64,000 nucleotides of DNA, from contig CM034604.1 in the NCBI GenBank assembly GCA_020091685.1, positions 6,623,820-6,687,819 on the forward strand, in the 5' to 3' direction. Below, piece by piece: positions 1 through 11,227 of the stretch. Every line of letters begins with the position of its first letter. Positions within the stretch are counted from its first letter, which is position 1. The translations under genes and the position numbers were made by a program. This DNA comes from Lutjanus erythropterus. Its lineage: Eukaryota > Chordata > Actinopteri > Lutjaniformes > Lutjanidae. A model generated the notes under the pieces. That model saw only the letters and a program-made list of their open reading frames with translations, was not told the DNA's origin and searched no databases.

Positions 1-299
1 TGCCATGAGACTGTGTTGGCTGCTTATATGGGTGTGTTGATGGGCAGGTATGGTGGCTGCTGTTTAGTCTTAAGCTCTGATCATACTTTTCCACATCCAC
101 AAGACCAAACATTTTTTTTTAACTGTAAGTGTTTTATCTTCATGTATGTGTGATATTTCAGCCTGGTCTCACTAAAAGACATATGAATAACAGGCCCATA
201 TATTTAGCGTTTTACCACGGCACCTCTTTTGCTTTTCGCGTAGTTCCACATCATTTAGTCTGCGTGTGCAGAGATGGCATGTCATTTCACATGAAAACA
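1..299. other. Unassigned sequence
   Basis: No gene, structured repeat or recognisable element is seen here. A short poly-T run lies near 112-120. Confidence 0.5.
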
Positions 300-640
300 T
301 TACACTCAAAAAAAAGTCACAATGAAGGATTCATTCATTTCTCGCAAAAGCCCTCCGAGTCATTCCAGTAAATTCTAAAGTAGTTCCCATAGATTCTACT
401 GCAGAAAGAAAGTAGTTCCTACATGAAACTGCTCATAAAAAGGTCTGTGGATTATCTTGAGTAACCGGGTCATAATTTCTGGAAAGAAACACTGGTTTAG
501 AATTTTTCAAATGTATTATTTTGGTGCTTTCAGTGCCACAAGCAGAGTGCCATTTAGTCCCATTATATTGGAGTGAAGGCAGACATCTCTACAACCAGGA
601 GGAAAAATACATATTTTTGATTTTGGGATGAGCTGTCCGG
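300..640 (+). repeat. Dispersed repeat family A, copy 1
   Basis: This stretch is similar to 47,050-47,225 (the cagaaagaaa...tagttyct block and the gtaascgggtcat block) and to 47,764-47,962 (the ttatattg...gcagacatc block and the tatttttgat...gggtga block). Its first part (321-359, gaaggattcattcattt) recurs at 1,331-1,371. I recall this block as a common teleost dispersed repeat. Its class is unknown to me. Confidence 0.6.
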
Positions 641-1321
641 TTGATCCTACCAGTCTGACCAACCACAAAAATAAAAATTTTCTACTGAAACTGATCAAAA
701 TCACACCGGTTGTGTCAGATGAATTGAGAGGATCCACCAGGAAGTGTCCTTATTTGTAGGGAGTGACCTCTCCAAGGAAGACTCTTTACCTTTTTGCTAA
801 TGACTGTGAGGAATTACATTGTAATTACTTGTGGGCTCATTACTCCATTTTATGTGTGGTAAGTGTTACCTACAGGCTGTCCCCTGCACAATAAAAGGTC
901 ATTACGCGTGCAGGTTTAATCTTCATACTCGAGAGAGGCTGCAACGAAGTGCTCATCCTTTATAAACCACAAGAAACTGGACCTAATGACTGTTCTTCCA
1001 AAGGGACCTGGCAGCAGATTGAATGAATATGATGCTGTATTTTCTTTATTTGTTGTGGGATCACTGGCTTCACACACGTACACACAACAACAAGAGCATC
1101 AGAGTGAGTTTCTCGAGGACAGTATGACCACGTGTCCCGTCGTTGCTCGCTTTTCTGTCGCCCGTGCCCAAGTCAAGAAGGATCTCTTCGCCGTGGCGAG
1201 GAAAACAAAGGCTCGGGGCCACGTAATTAAATGGAGTTTTATCTTACTGCACAGCACGAGCGCGTCTGTGGCCAAATAGTCACCATCCTGCCAATTTGAT
1301 TACTGTTATTTTCAACAGAGG
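641..1321. other. Unassigned; small CpG-containing patch
   Basis: No repeat is recognised. Bases 1,130-1,270 are richer in CpG than their surroundings and hold a 97-codon open frame (986-1,279) with no recognisable domain, so I do not call a gene. Confidence 0.35.
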
Positions 1322-1560
1322 CAGCAAACCATGAAGGATTCATTCATTTAGCACAAAAAAAACCCTCTGAGGTAGAGCAGGGGAGAGGAGAAGTCTGTCA
1401 CTGAGAGAAACATTGATCCACTCTTTAGATGTTACCCACAAATCACTGGGACAGAAACACACCGCCAGAAGGTAGAGTTTCCCTTTTTTTTCTTTTTGGG
1501 GCAATGAATAGTGTTTTTATGGAAGCATATTGCTGCCACACCAGAAAAAAAGTAGTTTTC
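1322..1560 (+). repeat. Dispersed repeat family A, partial copy
   Basis: The gaaggattcattcattt block and the following CCCTC(T/C)GAG block match 321-359. The downstream tggaagcatattgctgcca segment is also one I recall from teleost repeats. The copy is degenerate and rearranged relative to 300-640. Confidence 0.45.
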
Positions 1561-3499
1561 TTTAAAAAGACTTTTTTCACATTGTAACTAGATATTTTCA
1601 CATTACTATGACATACAATCATATCACATATATCACTGTTCATATTATAGTCATATACAGTAAATACAATATTTATAAAATTCTAACTTATATTGCTATA
1701 ACAATATACAGTTTTTCTTCCCATAACATGACAGGTTTTACGTTATGATAAGATAATTTATGTTACAATATAAGGTATAAGATTATAACAATATAACTTA
1801 TGTTAAGGATAATGTACAGTGAGCGGGCTGTTATTGAAAAGTTAACCACAACAGAGTGGTGCAGGTTGACTCTAACACTACTAACTTAAAAATATCAATA
1901 ATTTGAAACAAAATCCAAATTCAAAAATTATTTTACTGATTTAGAATTATTTTATTGCTTGTCTGTGTGGGAGGGACTTTTCCAGTTTTGGGTATCGTAC
2001 AAAGGTTTGGGGTCATTGAGAGGCCTGCGCTAACTTTTAACAGACATACTGTCTCCTTCAGACAGTAGATGCAGCTGTCTTCTCATGTCAGATAAACAAG
2101 GGAACAATTTGATAGTGTTGCTATGGCGGCTGAGGTCGGTTGTTGTCTTGTCTCTCTGAATGGAGAAGACGTAACTGTAATCTGGTTCGGGTAACACTGA
2201 CCCTGAGCTAATGGGAGTAAAGGGTGCTGAGCTGTGGTCTCAGACTTTGTGTATTCATACTTCCTGAGTTTGGATTTGCAGACCAATGGGCTAATTCTAT
2301 ATGCTGTAGATGTGTCGGGTCTAACCTTATTTGGGCGTAGGTTCATCATGACCTCATCAGTGAGTATTTAAAGACTATCCCGGAGGACCGACACTCCAGA
2401 ATTTAAGAGAACAACAGGATAAAGCATGTACTGATTATTTCTTCATTCTCCTTGATCAAGTATTATTAAACCAGTTTCAGTGTAAGACATAATGGACTCC
2501 TGTGGACTTTCTCCCTTTGATGTATGGGCAAAAAGATTAAATCTATGACACTCTGTCAATGATTGATATCGAATATCAATATCAAATCAAATATTTAGCC
2601 GTATAATATCATGTTAAAATAAGATTATAGATTATAGAAGAGTATACTGTGATAACAAGAAAAGTTTTTTGTCATAACTTTCCCTAATAACATGAAAATA
2701 TCATAACAACATAACAATGATCTAATGTGATACTGATCTTCTTCCATATGATTTAATTTATATGACATTACTGTTATTAAAAACAGTCACTAAAGACAAA
2801 AAAGTTGAAAATTACTTCATTAATAATCCATCAATCCTTTTGTTTGAATCACATGTTGGAGTATATGAACTGAAATTTCCCTTAACGACCTGTGTATGAT
2901 ACAGAATCATTTTAAACCAGGATCAAAGGATTATAGTTCATATAATGTACAGAATATTCTGCAAATGAGAAAGGACATCATTACAAAAATATTAAAGGGC
3001 TATTCCAGTTAATTATAAAGTGAGTCTCACTTCTCTAGTTTTCCATCACAACGAACCTTTGACATTGTAGAATATATGACGTATGCTTTCTTGCGGAGAG
3101 TTACAATTAGAGTTAAGTTGCATTATAGAGATAAATTTAGATATAGACATATACATATATTTTGTAAAATGCACTGCACAGTATAAAAAGAAGCTAAACA
3201 AAGTGGTTGAAAAACATTTATACTAAATATCTTGGCTAATAATAAATATGATTTATTTAAACAAACAATTTTACTAATGATTCCAAAGTCATTCAATCTA
3301 TTATATTACAAAAATTATTCAGAACTGATTGGAGAACAATTATGAAAATCTAACAAAAAACATTTTGAACTTTATGGATTGACTGATTAAAGTTGGGAAC
3401 AAATTAATCAAAAATGTAACATGCAAGTAAAAGCTAATTAACAAATCCAATTAAATCATCACTATGAAAGCTAAAAAAATAAAACTAAAATTCATAAAA
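1561..3499. other. AT-rich unassigned sequence
   Basis: This is strongly AT-rich. Two similar stretches of low-complexity tata/ataa words lie at about 1,600-1,830 and 2,560-2,780. No coding potential or element ends are seen. Confidence 0.45.
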
Positions 3500-3500
3500 C

Positions 3501-3519
3501 TGTGTGTGTGTGTGTGTGT
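3501..3519. repeat. (GT)n microsatellite
   Basis: A short uninterrupted GT tract of about nine units. Confidence 0.9.
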
Positions 3520-4177
3520 CCTTGAAGTGCAGGATCACCTTGCCAGGCATCATCACCCACTCTTCCAGGAAGGTGTCCAAGCCCGGTCTCATTCCCAACT
3601 CATCACACTCTGTTGATTTGTCACCTCCCCTCTGTGACTCATACAGGCGTGTACTGTACCTGGTTGTGTCTTGGAAAGACACACTAGGCTTTTCATGTGA
3701 TGACAGTGAAATCCATCTGCGGCTGCATGAGATGCACCGGGCTTTTGATGACACGACCCATGAACCTGTCTGATGTTCAGTAACAGACCAAAGGGAGCAT
3801 CAAGACAACACTTTAAGGCATTTACTCACTTGAACTTCAGTGAAGCTCAAATACACATTTGAGCTACTGTGTTTTTTCTCTTCAGGTGGATCACTCTGAT
3901 GTGATCCTGATGTTTAAAATAGTCGTGTTACTTTCCTGCGACGGGACTGCTTTAACCTCTGCCTCATCCTGTAATAATACAACAGGCTGTTTGAGCACTA
4001 CTGTAGAGAACTCATATTTCACTTGACTGACCTAAAAATGACTTTTTGAGTATGATATATACAAATATCATGACTGGCTCACACATGTGGGATGTGAAAC
4101 AAGGAGTTAAAGCAAAACCAGTTCATTAAAAACAGTGATGTATTTCAAACTCAGTATCAGTAAATCGTGGTTAGACT
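3520..4177. other. Unassigned sequence
   Basis: No recognisable gene or repeat. Two overlapping 89-codon frames on opposite strands (3,485-3,773) have no domain resemblance and look like chance. Confidence 0.4.
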
Positions 4178-4624
4178 TCTGGCAGTGATGACAGGTGGCT
4201 GGTTGTCTTTCTTGGTGATGACAGTTTTGGGTCCTGACAACAGGCGGCCACTGTTGTTGACAGTGACAACAACTTTTTGTTCCAAATGACAGGCAGTTGC
4301 CTGTCATGGTCATGGGCCCCAGCGACGCACGGTGGACTTTCATGGTCAGTAATGATGATCTCTGGTCCCGGTGACATGCAGCCACCTTTCGAGGTCAGTG
4401 ACAACGACTTCTGGTCTCCACTACAGACGGGTGCTTTTTGTTCTTGGTCACGATGATTCTGTGCCCCAAAGACAGGCAGACGCCTGCAACCATGGTCTGT
4501 GACGACGAAACTGGTCTGTGACGACACGCGGCTGTCTTTTGTGCTCAGTAACAATGCGTCTGGGCATTGGACGATTGGCAGATGCCTGTCGAGGCTGGTG
4601 ACGACAACAGGGGGCCCCAACGAC

Positions 4625-4625
<1 letters not shown>
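4178..4625. repeat. Degenerate 49-base minisatellite
   Basis: Around nine diverged units. The ggtcagtgacgacga-like core recurs at about 4,345, 4,394, 4,447, 4,495, 4,544 and 4,595, giving spacings of 49, 53, 48, 49 and 50. Units carry gacaggca / tgcctgtc half-palindromes. The array runs directly into the (TG)24 tract. The longest open frame of the window (173 codons, minus strand, 4,171-4,692) lies in this array and encodes a His-Thr run from the TG tract, so it is an artefact of tandem repetition. Confidence 0.8.

Positions 4626-4626
<1 letters not shown>

Positions 4627-4674
<48 letters not shown>
4627..4674. repeat. (TG)24 microsatellite
   Basis: A perfect TG tract of 48 bases, abutting the 49-base minisatellite on its left. 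Confidence 0.97.
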
Positions 4675-4675
<1 letters not shown>

Positions 4676-4957
4676 ACGCATGGTGGAATCATGAGTGGAG
4701 TGTTGTATGTTCAAAAGGAAGAACAAAGACAAAGAAAGACAAAGGCGAGGACGTGGAGTGTGGAACAAAGGAGCAGAGTTTCTCCTCACTCTGTCCTCCT
4801 GGTACCTGACCGCTCCACCTGGGCATCTGCATCAAACAACACACAGACAAAGACGAGCATCCAGCCCAACAGCCACAGGGGCTGTGGAGTGGTCACACAA
4901 AAAATCTGTAACTTAATAAAGAACCAACTGAGGTTCATACCTGAAAAAAAAACACAT

Positions 4958-5240
4958 TATTTCAGATAAAATATTCCTTTATTAGTCCCACAACGGGGAA
5001 ATTTACAGTGTTAGAGCAGCAAAGTGGATAAGAAAAATATAGAGAAGCTTCAATAAAAAAATATAAAAATAAAATATAAAAATATATGCAAGAGAAGATA
5101 TAACAAATAGGAACAATATAAACAGGGGAAATATAAAAATAGGAGAACTTCTGTGATGCAGAGTCCTCATCAGTAGCAGGGTCCCTCGTGCAGAAGGGTA
5201 CTGTTGGATTGGAGCCAAAGGCGTCTCTGTGGTATAATGC
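4958..5240. mobile_element. Retroelement-tail-like dispersed repeat
   Basis: The ctttattagtcccacaacgg and ggaaatttacagtgtt block followed by gcagcaaagtggata and an ATAAAA-rich stretch is one I recognise as a widespread teleost repeat, probably the 3' end of a non-LTR retrotransposon. No coding part is visible and the clade is not assignable from this piece. It ends at an (AT)n tract. Confidence 0.55.
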
Positions 5241-5261
5241 ATATATATATATATATATATA
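5241..5261. repeat. (AT)n microsatellite
   Basis: Alternating AT of 21 bases at the edge of the retroelement-tail-like repeat. Confidence 0.95.
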
Positions 5262-5520
5262 AATCAAAAGTTATTTTGATGGAGTTTTAAGATGCATGTA
5301 AAGTCATTTAAAATGTAGGCATTTTCAGCTGCTCTATAGGTCCCCAGCCACGGTTGCCCTAGGATGTTGAAATTTAACAACAAGTTTGTGTGTGTTAAGG
5401 TGTGTATTTGTGCTCATCCCATATAATAAATAACAAAAAAGGGGCGTGGCAGTGGCCTATAACAAAAAGGTACATACCTTCTAAGTGGAGTCACGAAACA
5501 TGACCAAGCTAATGAAGCTT

Positions 5521-5748
5521 TGTGGGAGGCATTATTGCACTCAGCAGAATTCCTTTTTCATTAGTGACATAAGCCCCGCCCCTTATGCTTTTGCCACACC
5601 CCTTTCATAACTCATTACCTGTTTTTTAGGCGTGTGTGGGAGTCATCATTGGACTGAGCAGAGTTCATTTTTCATTTGTGATAGTTTGCCTCGCCCCTAT
5701 TCTTTAGCCACGCCCCCTTCCATAATTCATGAACTGTCATAAAGCCTT
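5521..5748. repeat. Two-copy 114-base tandem duplication with GC boxes
   Basis: tgtgggagg begins at 5,521 and tgtgggagt at 5,635. Each unit continues with a (t/g)cagcagartt segment, a ttttcatt segment, a CG-containing gcccc block and a ccac(a/g)cccc block near its end. Each copy therefore carries Sp/KLF-type GC and CACCC boxes. The unit may itself belong to a dispersed repeat. Confidence 0.7.
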
Positions 5749-5866
5749 GCAGGAGGTGCAAGGTAAGTTGTCCATTCGTGTGATTTACTCCCATTCTTGC
5801 TGTGCTTTAGTTATGGATACCAAGTGGTTGTGTGTTTGTGTGTGTGAATGCATACGCATGTGGATG

Positions 5867-5990
5867 CATGGTGAGCACAGCAAAGATTATACTTGCTAAA
5901 CAAGTATGCTGATGTTAGCATTTGGCTCATGTCACAGGTTGTCACTTGTCCAGGTTAATGCTGAAGTAACTGTCACAATGTGTCAAGCAG
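5867..5990 (-). repeat. Dispersed repeat family J, copy 1 (inverted to 8,196-8,370)
   Basis: The reverse complement of 5,945-5,990 matches 8,196-8,240 closely (accctgctt.acacatt.tgacagttacttcagcatt). The tggtgagcac ... gttagcattt part matches the inverse of about 8,270-8,350. The family contains the gctaacattagcattt words common in teleost repeats. Confidence 0.7.
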
Positions 5991-6362
5991 GGTGCCAGGA
6001 AAAACAACAGGATCGACCCAAATGCAGACTAAGTGGCACAGCTGGTGCAGTTCAAATGTACAGAATCATAATGGCTTAAAAAGCTTACGAATGGTCAGGC
6101 AGGTACAGATTGAAATCAGTAAATCAGCTCAAATAAACCACACGGAAAGTCCACAAAACAAAGCATGAGTCCAGCAACATTGGAAAAACACACAGGAAAT
6201 GGTACGGATGCTTTACGCAAGGACAAAGATGACCTAGCAATGAAAGGAGCCAAACACATAGACTAAATACACAGGGAACTGAGGGACTACATGAGGAAAA
6301 CCTACTTTCAAAATAAAACAGGAAATAACTAGACACATCTTGGATTTTGGCAGGCACTGAGC
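5985..6362 (+). repeat. Degenerate dispersed repeat (cccaaatgcagact type)
   Basis: The ggtgccaggaaaaacaacag / gatcgacccaaatgcagact block, followed by purine-rich lists of gtccaaaa, acacagg and aaataaaacagg words, matches a teleost element I recall. The end is tentatively at ttggcaggcactg. No protein remnant is seen. Confidence 0.45.
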
Positions 6363-7375
6363 TCAATAGATTGATCAATAATTAGAATAATCATTACAGA
6401 AACAACTTGAAAGCTACACTATTTTTCAACTGACAGGATTGTGACAGGATTAATTTAACCAATTAATAAAGAAAATGATCGACAGGCAATGCAAATAATT
6501 GTCATTCACAGCCCTAATTATCTGTAAACTCACTGAAGACAATTTAAATCAGTGTTTCAGAACAGCTGCGGTGGATAACTATCACAAGTTTTTCTAAGAG
6601 AATGACAGGAGTCCTTTTGTGTGCAGTCTATTATTCCAGTCCTTGTGATTTAAAAAGTATATTCAAAAAGAGTCCCAGTAAAACTCATTAATCACTGCCT
6701 TCATGTGGCGCCAATAATAAGAGAAACACTGAGCGAGAAATAATTGGAAATATCCAACGTGCATGCCAAATGCATCAAACTATGCTGAATAATATGTTGT
6801 CGGAATCTTTGAAATTAGCGGTGATTCAGTGTTTCTTTGTGAATGTGAAATGAATGTTCACTGCATGGTTGAACGTGGAGAAAGATGGTGCAGATATGTT
6901 GAATGCTCGGAGTAATTTGTAATTGGGAATCAGTGCGGCGTATCGGCTTCTCGGCTTTGTTTCAGAGGAACAGGTGCAATCAGCTGCGACTGCAATCTTC
7001 CAGATGACAAATAGGAAAAATAAGAGTCTAAGGCTCAGTGTATAATGTGTTTTTGATTGATTGAGTATTCACAGTTTTCAAATCACACCAGTTTAGAGGG
7101 GTGCTGTGCGCGCAGGCAGCTGTCAGTCACAGCCGCACAGCAGGCAGGGTGATCTAACCTCTGTCTCTTTCAGCACGAGCGCAATCAGCTGCCCATGGCC
7201 ACTCTCTCTAGATCTCATTTTCCACTTTCTGTCTCATCGCGGCCCTGTAGCATTGAGGACATTGAGGTCACGCTTATAGTTTTTCTTCTGGGGTTTAGCA
7301 ACATGGGAAAAATGGGGAGAGATGTGAAAGATTTGAAGGTCTTTTAAGCTGCATTTAGATCTTCAGGGAGGGAAA
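6363..7375. other. Unassigned, with an AT-rich repeat edge
   Basis: About 6,370-6,530 resembles the cattacag...gattaatt...ccctaattat words of repeat family B in inverse orientation. From 6,540 to 7,375 I recognise no repeat. It includes gc-richer patches at 6,900-6,990 and 7,100-7,200 that could be single-copy. Confidence 0.35.
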
Positions 7376-7475
7376 TAATACAATTATTTCCAGTGTTGAT
7401 CAATCTGTAGATCATTTGTTTGGTCCATAAAACAGTGAAATATATTGATCAGTGTTTCCCAAAATCCAAGATGTT
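7376..7475 (+). repeat. Dispersed repeat family B, copy 1
   Basis: The ttgatca...tttgtttggtccataaaac ... atcagtgtttcccaaa... words match a family I recall in fish. Related pieces lie at 15,640-15,835, 44,482-44,612 and 57,415-57,560. Confidence 0.5.
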
Positions 7476-7533
7476 CTCTGTGTATTTAGTCCGTGTGCTT
7501 CCCTTCTTCCTGTTTCTGTACATTTGAACTGCA

Positions 7534-8164
7534 CAATAGAGAGTCCTGCACTGGTACCCGGTAGGTGACCCGCAAAAACGTTGTGTAACAGGGAAAGATT
7601 ATACTTAGATAAAAATAAACTTAATTTGGTGGGCAACAAGTGAGAACAATAATAACAATAATTTAAAAAAAAACACATACAGTACAATAATACAAGCCTT
7701 TGACACTACCTTTGACCCCTCATCCTGCCAAAGAATAGGACGTCACTGTTTGATCTGACAGTGATATAGGCTAGCTGATTGCTAAAGTGATTGATATTAA
7801 GGCTAAAAAAGCCAGTGGAGGACACCAAATTGTTGACAATACATTATCGAAGTCTAAGTCGGACGTTTGGAGGATTTTGGTGCGTTCAAATACTGTTAGA
7901 GTAATGTTGCCATTTGCTTTGCTGCTTGTAAAAAAAAAATAAAATAAGTTTGTCATCACTATGAAAATGTATTGACGGCTGCAGGAGCACAGGAGCTGTG
8001 CTAGTTGAGAACACAAGTGAGAGACTGTGTGTTTAATCATGGGTGCGGGTCGGGTCGAAGGTTCTGGTTCTATGCGGGTGAGGTTTTGACTTGGAAATAA
8101 TTCTTGGCTTTGCAGGTGCGGGCGGGTGCGGGTCTGAAAAACTGGACCCACGCACGAGCTCTAC
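7534..8164 (+). mobile_element. hAT-like transposon remnant
   Basis: The left end (tagagagtcctgcactggt) and the inverse of the right end (tagagctcgtgcgtgggtcc) are similar, each followed inward by a gacccgca block, so this is a roughly 630-base element with imperfect terminal inverted repeats. Inside, frame + from 7,808 to about 7,940 reads a short open stretch with SKSDVW at about 7,847-7,870, resembling the start of a BED zinc finger (S-x-VW-x-[HY]-F) in hAT transposases. The rest of a transposase is missing. No clear 8-base target duplication remains. It is probably an internally deleted derivative. Confidence 0.6.
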
Positions 8165-8195
8165 ATTTGGGTCCATAATGTTGTATTTTCTGTTA

Positions 8196-8370
8196 CCCTG
8201 CTTCACACATTTTGACAGTTACTTCAGCATTAACCGAATGACAACCTGCGACCTTAGCTAAATGCTAACATTGGCATGCTGTCATGTTCCGATGACAATG
8301 CTATGATGCTAATGTTTAAAAAGGATTATATTAACCGTGCTCACCATCTTGCTCACAACTAGCTAATTAG
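8196..8370 (+). repeat. Dispersed repeat family J, copy 2
   Basis: Inverted relative to 5,867-5,990, see there. It is rich in gctaac/gctagc words. A third copy lies at 36,846-37,020. Confidence 0.65.
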
Positions 8371-8689
8371 TATTAAATAGTGCAGCTGAGGCTTATGGGA
8401 ATGACAGTATTGAGAGAGTATTGGACAAACTTAAATTGTGACCTAATGTTAGCGCTAGCTGAAAAATCAGAGAATCACCAGAGTTAGCAGTCCATCTACT
8501 ATTTCAGTCTGCACCAAAGTGTTGGACTGACTGATCCACAGACCAACATTTCCATAAAGCTAAGCTAATGGCATGGTTGTAAAGAAGATCCAAACAAAAG
8601 TAGTACATTTTCTATTTTTGTCTTTTACTGAAATGCATCATGTTCCAGTTGGCAGCTGGCACAAACTGCAACTGCATAGATCTTAACCT

Positions 8690-9040
8690 GATCCAGGAAA
8701 TAAAAACACATTACTCCTGTTTTAGCTGCCCTGGTCTCCACCAGCTCCTGAGGGAAATATCTGGCTCTTTAGCTGCTAAATGCTCCGCTGTGTTTACCAG
8801 CCTGTCTCTAACTGTGTCTGTCTGCTGTTTGGTGCTGAGCAGGTCGTGTACAGTGGCTTTTCAGAGCTTTGTCACAGAAAACAACTGCCCTCTGTGACTG
8901 AAAACAACACTATGATATCAAAACCGCACAGTCCAGACAGCCAAACCATGAGCTGAAACTCACTGTAAAAGCTCCAAGGAGCTGAAGGCAACTACAGAGC
9001 TGGGTGAGAATATCTGCTTCATCACTTTGAGCGACTCCTT
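8690..9040 (+). repeat. Dispersed repeat family E, copy 1
   Basis: The signature ggtctccaccarctcctgag, then gaaatatctggctctttagc, tgctaaatgctcc, ctgtttggtgctgagcagg and gaaaacaactgcc, ending near catcactttgag. Five other copies occur at 14,262 (minus), 28,096, 32,398, 43,500 and 55,430. The 85-codon frame at 8,640-8,897 lies within the repeat and is not a gene. Confidence 0.75.
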
Positions 9041-9277
9041 TCACATTTGTAACTGATTCCCTAGTAGATTTATACTGAAGAGGTCCCTCAGTAGATTGCA
9101 GATATCAGGCAACAGATGGTGAAGCACCTACTGCAATGCCACCACACTGCGTTTTTAAGCAGAACTGATGCATTTACATTAAAGTCGCCAAACAATGAAA
9201 AGTCCAAATCATTTTTTTTAAATCAGACTTTTTTGGGAGTGTTGGATTATTTTGTATCATGAGCTCAGTATTTTTGA

Positions 9278-9662
9278 TATCCTGAATCCTGACAGATATA
9301 TTGATCAGACAATATTATTGGCCCGATATTGGCCTATATATCATCTATATCGTATTGGTGTACATGTTATTAAATAAGTGCTAATCTGAAGACTTTTTTA
9401 ACAGAACATAGTGCAGATTATTTTTATAGGCAGCATTTTATGTCTATTTGATCCTTTTTCTTAATGCTTTAAGCTTTAAGTTTAAAAAAAAACTTATTAA
9501 AGTCATTCATAATTCTCAAAAGTAGCAGTGAAAGTTTACTGTTTCAGTGCCCCGATGTCATTGCATTTTATATAGAAAAAATATTTCCTGATACATTGAT
9601 AATGGATTTTTTTTTACTCGGTACTATTGGCCCCAAAAATCCAGTATTGATTAGGCTACTGT
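9278..9662 (-). repeat. Dispersed repeat with GATATTGGCC words
   Basis: 9,290-9,365 contains gatatattgatcag, ccgatattggcctatat and tatcgtattggt, and 9,580-9,660 contains cctgatacattgat and tactcggtactattggcccc. I recall this pattern as a common teleost repeat. The interior is A/T-rich. Confidence 0.45.
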
Positions 9663-9699
9663 CTACACAAAGGCCACAACTGGTAGCAGCATCCTGTTC

Positions 9700-10080
9700 A
9701 CACATGAGCGTTGCAGTGTTTGAGAGTTACAAGGCTCTTGTACCCTCTTCCAAATCACATCTTGGAAAGTTGTTGAAACAGCTCCCTGTTCTTCGTAATC
9801 TGCCCATCCCTCCGTCTCTCTTTCGAATTATCTGCTGCATGCACTCTTTTCCCTCATTTAACCTGGCGTTGTTTCGCAGCAGATGCCGTTGAGTTATACA
9901 GTGGAAGAAGAAGGCTGAGATAAATGGCTGCATAAAAAGAGAAAGACCTGCATTAGTAGATGGGTAATGGATCTGAGCTGCCCACTCAGCGCTGGCTAAT
10001 ACATCAGAGGAGTCACTCTGCCATTATATAAAGCACGGATAAATAAATGAACAAAAGCCATTAAGATGATTTGACTTGCA
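9700..10080. promoter_or_regulatory. Candidate single-copy (possibly conserved) non-coding island
   Basis: No repeat family is recognised here. The stretch 9,880-10,080 has balanced composition and several homeodomain-type TAAT/ATTA words and aataaatg motifs, without tandem structure. It is a guess that such islands are cis-regulatory; only alignment to other fish could show it. Confidence 0.2.
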
Positions 10081-10714
10081 AATAAATATTATTAAAGATA
10101 TTGCTTCTCTCTAGTAGCAATATCTCAGCCACGCCGCTAACCCCGTGTGATTTGTCAACCTGCTCCACAACAGTATCAAAAAGTTGTTTCATCAACATGC
10201 TGAGTGAGAGATAATATGAGGACACACAAAGTGTGCCTAGTTTGTGAAATTGCACCTGCAAACGTTAAGTAAATGCCTGCTACAGAATGAACTCTGATTT
10301 TTTTTTTTAATTCACAGGATCAAACAAGAAAAGATTACAGTTTAGGGACATATTAAAACATCATTTCACACAAATTTCACACATTTTCACACTTAGCTTT
10401 TGAGGTATTTATTCACGTACACAGTTTTTAAGACATCTGCCTCTGAAGTTCTGCCTTTTAATAACTTTGCTACCACACCAATACAACTGAAGCAAATGGG
10501 ATTTCATTGGTGGTGCTCAAAGCAGGTAAAAAATCTGAAATCTCAAAATCTCAAAAGCAACAATTTCTCGATATCCTCAGACCTCGCTGTGAAGTTTTCA
10601 CTGGAACTCCTTTCAACTTGAAATACATCAAAAGCTGAACTCGAAAGGGCCTCAGTGCTATTCCTCAAATAAAGCTTCATCCCTGGGCAGCCCTCTGGCC
10701 CCACTCCTGGTCAA
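10081..10714. other. Unassigned sequence
   Basis: No gene or recognisable element. A poly-T run is near 10,300 and short runs of atctcaaaa duplicate locally near 10,535-10,560. Confidence 0.4.
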
Positions 10715-11227
10715 AGGCAAGGCAAGGCAGCTTTATTTATATGGCACAGTTCAAACGCAGAGGCAATTCAAAATGCTTTACACGAGGAAAATCATTCGAA
10801 TAGCATTTAAAAACAAAGAGCAATAAAAATATGAATGAAATCAGTTGAGAGAGAATGAAATAAAATGTTAAAAAATGAGATAAAGTGAAGTAAAAACACA
10901 CTTACGGTGCAGTAATACGTCATAAAAGTGCAGCCGAGAAAACAATCAGTGGCACTGGAGAACATCAAAGTTTCCAGCTTTGATTTGAAAGTGGCTTTGC
11001 TTGGGTTGAAGTTGGAAGTTCGTTGGCACAGCACCTAAAAGCAGCTTTACTCAGTTTGGTTGTGACTCGAGGTACGACCAGCTGACTGCTTCCCAAAGAT
11101 CTAAGGGCTCCACTGGGTTTATATTCTTCAAGGAGCTCAGACATTTTGGTCGGAGATTATTGAGCAGTTCATAAACCAGCAGCAGCGCTCTGAAATCTAT
11201 TCTGGAAGCTGGTGCAAGGATTTAAAG
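10715..11227 (-). mobile_element. L2-type LINE, 3' portion (end of reverse transcriptase ORF and 3' UTR)
   Basis: Read on the minus strand, 11,225 to 11,050 translates in shifting frames to KSLHQLP, IDFRALLLVYELLNNL, GALRSLGSSQLVVPRVTTK and then, within an open frame at 11,034-10,807, TFKSKLETLMFS. These match the C-terminal block of vertebrate L2 reverse-transcriptase proteins (HWLPV..RIDFK.LLL, ALRSS, LVVPR, TFK..LKT). The + strand edge ggcaaggcaaggc followed by ctttatttatat is the familiar reverse complement of the 3' tail of this family. Frameshifts and stops show it is dead. It continues in the 11,941-12,417 piece. Confidence 0.85.

Noticed and set aside
4171..4969. Open frames of 173, 156 and 113 codons
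   Set aside because: They fall within a minisatellite and a TG tract, encode His-Thr or Cys-Val runs, overlap on both strands and show no domain.
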